Source: Megascapheus bottae
Lineage: Eukaryota; Chordata; Mammalia; Rodentia; Geomyidae
DNA: 64,000 nt
Reading direction: 5' to 3'
Assembly (NCBI GenBank): GCA_024803745.1
Contig: JANJXV010000030.1
Coordinates: forward strand, 196,001-260,000
Shown: in pieces, positions 1-36,700 of the stretch
Layout: each line of letters begins with the position of its first letter
How positions within the stretch are numbered: the first letter of the stretch is position 1
Program-made: the position numbers and the translations under genes
Notes under the pieces: generated by a model
Databases searched by the model: none
Told to the model about the DNA's origin: nothing
What the model saw: the letters and a program-made list of their open reading frames with translations, nothing else

Positions 1-3
1 ACA

Positions 4-216
4 GGGCCGGGAGTTTGGCCCAGTGGTAGAGTGCTTGCCTAGCATGCATGAAGACCCAGGTATGATTCCTCGGCACCACATACATAGAAAAAAAAAGCCG
101 GAAGTGGTGCTGAGGCTCAAGTGGTAGAGCTCTAGCCTTGAGAAAGTCCAAGGACAGTGCTCAGGCCCTGAGCCCAAGCCCAGGACTGGCAAAAAAAAAA
201 AAAAAAAAAAAAAAAT
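4..216 (+). repeat. IDL-Geo dimeric SINE
   Basis: NUP133 intron 20, ending about 50 bp from the exon 20 donor and antisense to the gene. Full dimer with an A-tail of about 25; belongs to the GCTGAGGCTCAAG subfamily. Confidence 0.85.
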
Positions 217-263
217 CTAAATAAACTGCATATATCTGCTTCACACAACTGAATCCTTCTTAC

Positions 264-27496
<27,233 letters not shown>

Positions 27497-27595
27497 GACT
27501 GCCGGAGGCCGCGGCGGGCCGCTTCAGCGTCGGGACGGCGGCACGGCGGAGCGCGCTCGGAGTTGAACGCCCAGGGGGCGGGAGGCGCGTGGCGA

Positions 27596-27602
27596 TGACG
27601 TC
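27596..27602 (+). promoter_or_regulatory. CRE/ATF-like site TGACGTC (copy 1)
   Basis: TGACGTC, 100 bp upstream of the NUP133 ATG, in the context GGCGATGACGTCC. It is the closest of three TGACG sites to the start codon. Confidence 0.55.
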
Positions 27603-27701
27603 CACAGGTCCGCACGTCAAGACGCCGCGCCGGTGCCCCGCCGCACAGCGCCACGCCCAGACGAGGGGGCGGGCGAGAGAGAGCGGGCGAGCGCACCGCG
27701 A

Positions 27702-27709
27702 TGACGTAA
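27702..27709 (+). promoter_or_regulatory. CRE/ATF-like site TGACGTAA (copy 2)
   Basis: TGACGTAA in the context CCGCGATGACGTAAAG, about 206 bp upstream of the ATG. It shares the GCGATGACG core with the other copies. Confidence 0.55.
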
Positions 27710-27752
27710 AGCTCTGCGCCTGGTCTGAGAGGAGCCGGAGGGCGCGCAGCGA

Positions 27753-27760
27753 TGACGCCA
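27753..27760 (+). promoter_or_regulatory. CRE/ATF-like site TGACGCCA (copy 3)
   Basis: TGACGCCA in the context CAGCGATGACGCC, 51 bp from copy 2. It is a weaker match to the CRE consensus than copies 1 and 2. Confidence 0.4.
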
Positions 27761-27938
27761 AGGCGCGGGGCGTGGTGGAGCGGGGAGAGGTGCGCCCTGG
27801 TGGCGGAGGCCCGGCTTCCTGCGGAGCGAGCCCGTGAGGTTCGCGGGCAGCGGCCCCTGGGACGTTAGGCCGGGGTGTCTGGGGGTCCCTGGGACGGGAG
27901 GCCGGGGTGGCTCGTGGCAGAGGTCCTTGCGGGGAACG

Positions 27939-27950
27939 AAGATGGCGCCC
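27939..27950 (+). promoter_or_regulatory. YY1-like site on plus strand
   Basis: CGAAGATGGCGC matches the AAGATGGCGGC-type YY1 element that sits just after many TATA-less start sites and often overlaps an ATG. It points away from NUP133, so it may mark a divergent plus-strand start. Confidence 0.45.
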
Positions 27951-28299
27951 CTCACCGCGCTGTGGAGCGGCAGGCAGCCGCGGTCCACGACGTGGGGCAG
28001 ACCCGGGGAAGGAGCCGTGGCGGTTTCCCCCGCAGATCCGCATCCCTCTCCTGGACACACTCGTGTGGGCCGCCTCCGACTCCCAGGCCGTGAGTGGACG
28101 GATGGGACTGCGCGCCCCCGCCCCGGGCTTCCCCCCCCCCGCGCCCCGGGCTTCTTTTGGGGGTCTTGGCGGAGGGCTCTCTGCCTCTGCCCAGCCCTTC
28201 TCTGGCCCTCCACAGTGCCGGACGAGCCGACGCAAACCCGATGGTTGACCACTGCCCATCGGTTACTTGCTGAGCTCCTTGGTGGATCCTCTGCGATCT

Positions 28300-28860
28300 A
28301 ATTCTGGCTGACTTTTCCTTTCCTAAGTTTTCACTGGTTTCTGCGTGCTCTTCCTTTCTTTTGGATTGCTTGACCTGTTGGCCCAGTAGGTGTTTACCTT
28401 GCACTTCAAACCTTAATGGAGTGCTGTCTTATCACTGCCTTCCGCAGAATGGGTGACTCCTTTCCTCATCCTTTGCTCCTAGGTGAACGTAATTGTGTCC
28501 ATAATTGTCTCTTAAGTACCTACTTTTGTCTTGACAAAAAAGCTTAAATAGATTTTAAGTAGACTCACTACATCTTCGTTGAGATAAAAACAGGATTATT
28601 GAACTGTTTAATAAATTACTTTCCAGGAATTGGAAACATGTTTGGGGGACAGGGCAACAAGAGGGGGTACACACGAAGGGAGGGAGGGAGGAAGGCTGCA
28701 CAAATAAAGTCATATTCAATGTATATTGTATAAAAATGGACCTTGGAACTTTAGGGTAGGGCTGGGGAAAGATGGAAGGTGTGACATTGAACAGGATGCA
28801 TTGTACTCATAACCCTGCCTTAAGGACTTGAAACTTCCTCTTTGTATAACTACATAATAT
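28300..28860. other. Spacer 5' of NUP133: no gene recognised
   Basis: AT-rich sequence beyond the CpG island, with a short GGGA-rich run near 28676-28695. It is not clearly repeat-derived. Confidence 0.5.
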
Positions 28861-29045
28861 AGGGGTTGGAAGTTTGGCCTAGTGGTAGAGTGCTTGCCTA
28901 GCATGATGCAGGTTTGATACGTCGGTACCACATAAAAAAGCCAGAAGTGGTGCTGTGGTTCTAGTGGTAGAGCTTTAGACTTGAGAAAGCTCAAGGACAG
29001 TGACCAGGCCCTGAGTTAAAAAGCCCTGGGACCCTGGCAAAGCAA
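28861..29045 (+). repeat. IDL-Geo dimeric SINE
   Basis: Intergenic; lost part of the left monomer (TAGCATGATGCAGG). Confidence 0.8.
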
Positions 29046-29307
29046 AACAGTGATATCTCTTGGTTGAGATAACCAGTGTTAAGTAAATCCCTCTGGCTCC
29101 CAAGAGGCTGGAGTTGTAGACTACCATGGCTGGCCTTGCATATGCTTTTTAAATCTATTTAAAAACAACCTATAAATTTTAACAAAGATAGTATTGCTTA
29201 CCAAAGCAACAGGATGTATAAATAGCCAATAGGAGATTTGTAGTATTTCACTTAACGTTAAAAGAACACATGTGTATGTGTGTATCAAATGCTTTAAAAA
29301 ATGTAGA

Positions 29308-29505
29308 TGCTGGTACCCACGTCTGTAATCCTGCCTACTCAGGAGGCTGAGGTGTGAAGAGCACAGTTTGAAGCTAGCCCTGGCAGGGAAGTTCTGAGAC
29401 TTACCTACAAGTTACCATCAGAAAGTGGAGCTGTGGCTCTAATGGTAGAGCACTATCCTTGATCATAAAAGGTCAGGGGCAGTGCCCAAGCCCTAATTTT
29501 CAGCC
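29308..29505 (+). repeat. B1-dID-like dimeric SINE
   Basis: Intergenic; full length but diverged. Confidence 0.75.
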
Positions 29506-30085
29506 ACAGCAAAGAGCTAGAATTATGTCCTGCAGATGTAAAAGTGTTAGGATTCCATTTTCAGCAGTTTGGCAGTGAGAAAACAGAAAAATAGGGAATC
29601 GGTCATGCAGCTTCCCCACCATATATTTTCAGGGCATTAAATCAAATTTTCATCTAACTGTAATTGAACTTTTTTTTAAAAGACAACTCAGTTTCAGTGT
29701 ACCGAAGTCTTAGAACAGATTCATCAGGTTTGAATGCAGAAAAGACTAGATGTTCCACTCTGGTTGTATAGCAGTAGCATCCAGGGAGTTTCTACATGGG
29801 TCAGTGTAGCTGTGTTCAGTGACTCCACTTAGCACTGAAGTTTATTGAATTGTGAAATGTTCATTTGTTATTTTCCAATCATTTAAAACTGACAGCAATA
29901 CAAAGATAGCAAGTCATCCAGTTGACCTGCACCAGGCTCATGAGGGGGGTATTGCCAGCACAGAACAAATAATCTAATAAAGTGGAAGATGTTTGGTAAA
30001 CATTGATCATTGATCCCAATGCACAAATGGTACTCAGTTACGCCTTTCCTTTCTATGCTTACCTTGTGACACTGCAGCTTTGATT

Positions 30086-30281
30086 TTTTTTTTTTTTTTG
30101 CCAGTCTTGGGCTTAAGCTCAGGGCCTGAGCACTGTCCTTGGATTTTTCTCAAGGCTCAAACTACCATTTGAGCCTCAGCACCACTTCTGATTTTTTCTA
30201 AGTATGTGGTACCAAGGAATCGAACCCGGTCTTTGTGCATGCTAGGCAAGCACTCTACCACTAGGCCAAACTCCCGGCCCT
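30086..30281 (-). repeat. IDL-Geo dimeric SINE
   Basis: Intergenic; the T-rich start on the plus strand is its reversed A-tail. Confidence 0.84.
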
Positions 30282-30441
30282 GCAGCTTAGATTTTTATTA
30301 GCCTTGGCACTTTTCAGAATAAAAGGGAGCCCTACTTTGAATATGCTACAAGGTTCAGCCTACAATCGTCTATCTCATATTTTCTAGGAGCCCGTCGAGG
30401 TCCAAAGTCAGATGAGACCCTACACATAAGAGCCAACATGG

Positions 30442-30655
30442 AGCCAGGTGAGGTGGCTCACACCTGTAATCCTAGCTACTCAGGAGGCTGAGATCTGAGG
30501 ATGGAGGTTCAAAGCCAGCCCAGGCACTAAAGTCCATGAGACGCTTATCTCCAGTTCACCACTAGAAAACCAGAAGTGGGGCTGTGGCTCTAGGGGTAGG
30601 GTGGTAGCCTTGAGCTGAAGAGCTGAGGGACAATGCCCAGGCCCAGAGTCAGCCT
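30442..30655 (+). repeat. B1-dID-like dimeric SINE
   Basis: Intergenic; a clean example of the 7SL-like left half joined to the tRNA-like right half. Confidence 0.83.
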
Positions 30656-31253
30656 GGGAAGAACACAACAAAGTGCCAGGCCCCACTATGGAATTGTATC
30701 TCCATGTCGATAGCAGGTTGTTCAAATGCTCTTTGCTCATTCTCTACATGGTTACATAGCCTTCATTGGCCCTCTAAGAAGTCTGAACTTCATCACAGAA
30801 CTAAAGCAAACACACCTGACTTGGGCCTCACTACCTGAAACAGAATACCCTCAATCTTCATAAATTCATAACTTGCCTGTGCTTATTTCTTCCCTTGTGA
30901 AATGAGACTATTCACAGGACTGTCAGGGCAGCAAGTGTGTTAACATGCAAGCACTTGGAAACAAAGTGGTTCCAAAACAGTGCTAGGTACAGCACCGTTG
31001 TAGCATTTAGCTATTTTCTTGTTACTAATTTTGCCTGGCCTCCCACCTTGGAACTGGAAGCTTTTCAAGGACAGACTCCTGAGTCCTGTCATCAGTTCCT
31101 GGTCCCTGGTAGAGGTGGAAAGGTGGCTGCTCAAGTGAAACAGCTAGACAAAATACATATGGCAAACGTGGGAACACTTACCTCACGTTAGGAGGAAAGG
31201 GTTGGAATTGTGATCGCTACTCATTTTTCTCTATTTGTAATGTTAGGTGTTTC

Positions 31254-31259
31254 TTTATT
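31254..31259 (-). terminator. Candidate ABCB10 poly(A) signal AATAAA (distal)
   Basis: TTTATT on the plus strand gives AATAAA about 2.26 kb after the stop codon. A nearer AATAAA lies at 32565-32570. Which is used cannot be decided from sequence. Confidence 0.25.
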
Positions 31260-31524
31260 CCTGAATCTCCACAGCAAATTAGAAACAAAATGATACAAAG
31301 CTTGTAAGAAGGGAAAGCCACAAATAAAAGTTCATTATAAATTTTTAATCTGTGATAAAAATGTTAAGACACAAATGATCTTACATTAGAAAACAAAATA
31401 TAGTGATCAAAATTAATTTTGAACATACGTCTGTGGAATAAAGGTATTCCTCCAGACTTTACCTAGCTGTATGTTTGCCTTCCCAAAACCACACTATAAT
31501 AGCTAAACTATATAAATACATGGT

Positions 31525-31690
31525 CAGGTGCTGTGTGGATCATGCCTGTAACCCTAGCTACTCAGACCAGCCCTGTCAGGAAAGTCTGCGAGACTCTTTC
31601 TCTAGTGAACTACTAAAAAGCCCGAAGTGAAATTGTGGCTTAAGTGGCAGAGCACAAGCTTCAAGTTCTTAGGACATGAGTTTAAGCCTG
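31525..31690 (+). repeat. B1-dID-like SINE, shortened
   Basis: In the spacer or distal ABCB10 3' UTR; followed by a GTGCACACAC tract. Confidence 0.68.
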
Positions 31691-31784
31691 GCATGCGTGC
31701 ATCTGCACATGTGTGCACACACATGCACACAGCTTCTTAAAATGCTTGTGACAGATGTGTTATTTACTAACATTATACACTCGA

Positions 31785-32012
31785 CATCAGTGGCTCACAG
31801 CTGTAACTATCGATCCAGGAGGCTGAGATCTGAAAGATGGCGGTTCAGAGCCAGCCCAAGCAGGAAAATTCTTGAGATTATATCTCTAATTAATCACTAA
31901 CATGCCAGACCAGAGGTGTGGTTCAAATTGTAGATGCCAGACCTGACTGGTCATGCTGATTAAGAGTATAAGCCCTGAGTTCAATCCCTGGCACAGGCAA
32001 AGAGGGAAAACA
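31785..32012 (+). repeat. B1-dID-like SINE, old
   Basis: Possible ABCB10 3' UTR region; ends in a short CA run. Confidence 0.65.
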
Positions 32013-32564
32013 CACACACACAACACAAAAATGACCTCATTTGCTCATCCAGTGAATCCATTTAACTCATTAATACATTCCCTCATGTAGAATAAAATGT
32101 AAAACTCCACGAGTCCCCTGAGATTGTAATTTCCAGTGTAGCCAGGGCCCGGGGAAACTAAGGGTATCCCATATGTGTCAACCTAAGTCTCTCTAAGGCT
32201 CTGGCATCATCAGCACAGGAAAAGTGCTGTTCTGGAGGCAACAGCAAATCTGTAGCACTCAGAGCTTTATGAAGTATGAAGCAGAAGTTAAAGGTAGGTC
32301 TCTAATGTCCTAATGTGATCAGGGCCACAGTCTTAAGGTTCCTTATAGTCTGTGGTGTAGTAAGGACATAAAAACTATTTTCAAATGTCTTAAGGCTGAA
32401 AATTGGCTCGTATTCAGATACAGCCTTAATGCAATTAAAAATAAATTATAAAACCTGTAGTCCAATTTGTCTGGGAATTACAGGCTTTAAGCAGAAAAAA
32501 AATTCAGAATCCATGCCTTAGACAATGTTGAAAACTTTTTATCCATCTTTCTTGATACTACTTG

Positions 32565-32570
32565 TTTATT
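32565..32570 (-). terminator. Candidate ABCB10 poly(A) signal AATAAA (proximal)
   Basis: AATAAA on the minus strand about 0.95 kb after the stop codon, in non-repeat sequence (32.0-33.1 kb) that is plausible 3' UTR. Confidence 0.3.
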
Positions 32571-33113
32571 TATGCCCTGGCTCCCAAAAATAGCCATAGG
32601 AACAAATACGTGAATAAAAGAAATAGAAGCTTTCCCATTCAAAAGGTGGAGAGTCTTCCCTTTGTAAACTCAGCAGGTTTTCACATGCCAAAATGCTGCA
32701 CAGATTTAAACTTGGCCACAGCCCATAGGAACACATGTTCCTGAACTTGCTCCATGAAGACACTGGAAGCAAATGGGGCACACAGCCGCTTCTCCATCTG
32801 ACCAATTCACTGCTGCTGCTGGTATTAGGTAGGTTCCTGTTGTGAGCTTCTCAGGACACAATCCAAACATACATTTTTATTTCTCCTTATTCTGCCAGAA
32901 AAATTAGGCCCTAGGAAATTGAGCCACAATGATAGGTAAACCAGCCTAAAATAACAAGATTTCTATAATTCCTTTTTAAAAGTTACCATCTAACAATAGT
33001 TCGAATCTATTACAGCAGAAAATGAGGTGTCATAATGTATTAATTTAAATGTTCCAAGCTAAAAACTATAAGGCCTGAAAATAACTTCAGTGCTACTGAC
33101 GTTTACAATTATT

Positions 33114-33303
33114 GGGGCCGGGAGTTTGGCCTAGTGGTTGAGTGCTGGCCAAGCATGCATGAAGACCCGCGTTCGATTCCTTGGTACCACATACATAGAA
33201 AAAAGCCAGAAGTGGTGCTGAGGCTCAAGTGGTAGAGCTCTAGCCTCGAGAAAGTCCAAGGACAGTTCCCAGGCCCTGAATTCAAGCCCCAGGACTGGCA
33301 CAC
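33114..33303 (+). repeat. IDL-Geo dimeric SINE
   Basis: About 215 bp after the ABCB10 stop codon and antisense to the transcript, so probably part of the 3' UTR. Confidence 0.84.
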
Positions 33304-33404
33304 ACAAAGTAAAAATGTCTTAAAGACAGAATAGTTTAAAACAATATTTTAAATTCTTTGGAAAAATACACGTTTCAATAACTTGAGATTTCATACAATC
33401 TCTA

Positions 33405-33507
33405 AGATTTTTTTTTAAGTTAGAGTTTTGCTCTGTAGTCCAGGCCTGGCTCCAAACTGGCAAGGCCCCCTGGAATAAAAGGCATGTGCACACCTCGTTC
33501 TGGCCTA
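33405..33507 (-). repeat. B1-like SINE at the start of the ABCB10 3' UTR
   Basis: Read on the minus strand it runs from GGCCAGAACGAGGTGTGCAC through CCTGGACTACAGAGCAAAAC to an A-rich tail. This is a shortened B1 in the same orientation as the gene. It starts about 13 bp after the ABCB10 stop codon. Confidence 0.7.
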
Positions 33508-33519
33508 GTTGCTGCTTCT

Positions 33520-33751
33520 TTATGCTGATGTAGAACTCTGCTTGTTCATTAGTTTTCTGTATGTTCCATCTGGCTTTGAAAGCAGTTCTTCATGCTTCCC
33601 AAATTCCGTGATTTTCCCTTGGTTGAGAACAGCAATGAGGTTAGCATTCTTAATGGTGGACAGACGATGGGCGATGATTAGCACAGTTCTTCCCTCCATC
33701 AGTCGATCTAGAGCCTCCTGGACCAAGTGCTCATTCTCAGCATCCAATGCA
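33520..33751 (-). CDS. ABCB10: ABCB10 exon 13: D-loop, H-loop and stop
   Basis: Residues 642-718 and TAA at 33522-33520. Contains [20 protein letters not shown] and [20 protein letters not shown] with H-loop His670, ending MNKQSSTSA. Acceptor CATGACAG|TGCATT. Confidence 0.96.
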
Positions 33752-36700
33752 CTGTCATGGACAGTTCCCATGAAAGGAAACAAAGACATCAGTGTCACAC
33801 ATACCATTAGCTCACAGACCTCCTAGTCCACACTGAGTGGCCCTTCAGCAGCGGTTTCAGTCCTCTGATTGAAATTCCACTGCTGGATCTGAAGATGCCA
33901 TAAAAAGGCAGCATGAAGCTCTTTTATCTCTATATTTATGCTGAAATGGAGCCAGAAAGGTTCTTCACCTGAACGCTGACTGCTGCCAATCAGGACCCAC
34001 CACAAGTAGGCCTGAGCCTGAGCTAGAAACCCTGCGTGATCTGGCTGCCACTGCCTAACTGTCATTAGAGACAGTTATGGGAAAACATTTTCTATTGTAC
34101 TGCCTTGAAGGAGAGTTACAGTTCTGATAAAGGAAGAACTTGGTTAGAACAACTGCACACATTATTAAGACATCCTCTAACACAGCCACAAACATGGAAT
34201 GTCCTCACCTGGTTGCTTCATCCAGGAGTAGAATTTTTGGATTCTGAAAAAGGGGAAAAAAAAGAAATGACCGTATGTGAAAGACATAAATTCTTGGCAA
34301 TAAGCAATGACATTCTGACATACAGTACCAAGTTGCTGAGCCTGGCAAATACTGTGCTGTGTGAAAGAACCTGATTCTAGGGGCCATGTCTGTGCAGTCT
34401 CAGCACGAAATGTCTGGAGTAAGGAAGTCCTAGGCAGAAGGCAGAAAAGCCTGGGACCAACAGGGAAGGAATACAAGAGGGATGGCTCTGCCTGGGGTAC
34501 TCCAGAGCACATGGTTTCAGGAGTACAATACACAGACCACAGTGTCCACTGAACAACGTGTGAATGAGGAAAGTATAGCATATGAATTATAGCTCAGTTT
34601 TAACAAAGAAAAACACAAATTCTTAAGTGCCTGGGATAAGCACATGGTAGAACTGTTGGAGACGATTTCAAGTCATTAGCAAAAAGAAGTTCAAAGACAG
34701 AGCCTAGGCAGGCCCTGAATTCAAGTTCCAGGACCAGCATCAAAAAAGGAACATTCAAAAGCAGGGTTATGAAGACAGTCAATAGTAAATTTACTAGCAG
34801 TCCCTGAAACATATCCTTAAAATGGTTGAGTCTTATGGAATGAAAATGCTGCTTCAATAAAGCTATTTGTGTGTGTGTGGGGGGGGGGGGGGGTCATGGG
34901 GCTTGGACTCTGGGCCTGGATGCTGTCCCTAAGCTCTTCAGCTCAAGAGTACTACCTACTACCCTACCTCTGAGCCACAGCCCCAATTCCCTTTTTCTAG
35001 TAATCAACTGGAGATAAGAGGCTCAGGTTCTTTAGTGCCTGGACTGGCTTTGAACCTCAAACCTAAGATCTCAGCCTCCTGAGTAGCTAGGATTACAGGC
35101 ATGAGCCACCATGCCCGGCTCAAGAAAGCTAGTTTTAAAAACCATGTAACAGTTTGGGAATGTGGCTTACCGGTAGTGCTTTCCCAGCATGCACAAAGCC
35201 CTGAGTTTGATTCCTCAATACCCCATACATAGAAAAAGTTGGGAGTGGCACTGTGGCTCAAGTGCTAGAGCGCTTGCCTTGAGGCATAGAAAGGCTCAGG
35301 GACAGAGCCCAGGCCCAGAGTTCAAGTTTCAGGACTTGAAAAAAAAGAAAAAAACATATAACAAAGGGGAAGTTATCATGTTCTTAAAAGCTGAATGTCT
35401 GATTTTCAGCATGGAGGCTCTTTTCTCTCCTCCCAGAATTCTGAGTGCTTCAAATCTGTACAACTAGATTAGACAAATATGTAAATATGTGGCACTGTTT
35501 TGATAGTATGAGTTAATAATCTGTATGTTTCTTGTAAAAGGTCCATATGTTAAAACTTTCCTCCCTCTGAGTACAACCCTACAGCAAGATGAGGCTTTCA
35601 GTAGCCAGGATATACTCATTAATATGGAAAATTGGTCTACAGTAGAATTACTGCCTTAGCTTTTACTAGACTGTTGGCCATACACCATCTTTCTCCTTGC
35701 CCTACAAAGAATCTTTACGTTAATAGTTACAGGTTCCCAGTTAAAAACAGCTGGAAAGCTTCAGACTTACCTTGAGCAGAGCACGGGCAATCGCAATCCT
35801 CTGTTTCTGTCCCCCTGACAAAAATAAAACAAAAAGCTTAACAAAAATGCTCTGGAGGGGCTGGGTGTTTGGCCTAGTGGTAGAATGCTTGCCTAGCCTG
35901 CATGAAGACCCGGGTTCAATTCCTCAGTACCACATACATAGAAAAAGCCAGATGTGGTTCTGTGGCTCAAGTGGTAGAGAGCTAGCCTCAAGAAAACCCA
36001 AGGACAGTGCTCAGGCCCTGAGTTTAAGCCCAAGAACTAGCAAAAAAAAAAAAATGCTCTGGACTGGCTTTACTGATATTCAGGAGAGGTTTTTCTGATA
36101 AGGAACAATAATTTAAAGACAGCTTCTTCTAGGGCTGGGAATGTGACTTAGTGGTAGAGTGCTTGCCTCGCATGCACGAAGCCCTGGGTTTGATTCCTCA
36201 ATACCATATAAACGGAAAAGGCTGGAAGTGGTGCTGTGGCTCAAGTGGTAGAGTGCTATCCTTGAGAAAGCTCAAGGACAGTGCTCAGGCCCTGACTTCA
36301 AGCCCCCAGACTGGCAAAAGAAAAAAAAAATTAAAAAGACAGCTTCTTCTAGCTAGTGATGGCTAATGAATAGCAGAAGATAAATATCATATTTTTCACC
36401 ATCAATCTCAAAATTAATAATTATTACCATAGCTAACATTTATTGAGACTTCCTATATACTAGGCATTTTTTTGGCCAGCTGTGGGACTTGAACTCTGGG
36501 CCTGGGCTCTTTCTGAGCTCTTCAGCTCAAGGCTACCACACTACATCTCTACCGCTTGAGCCGCAGCACCATTTCCGGTTTTTTAGTCATTCTTTGGAGA
36601 TAAGAGTCTCACAGTCTTTAGGGCCCAGGCTGGCTTTGAACCTTGATCCTTAGATCTCAGCCTCCTGAGTAGCTAAGATTACAGGCGTGGACCACCGTAC

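Noticed and set aside
4..90. tRNA gene signals (A and B boxes) in many places
   Set aside because: They belong to ID/IDL-type SINE left monomers with A-tails and duplications, and do not fold as intact tRNAs.
27834..28301. 155-codon plus-strand frame beside the NUP133 promoter
   Set aside because: Several overlapping frames of similar length exist here on both strands. Only the YY1-like and splice-like signals were worth keeping, as a possible noncoding transcript.
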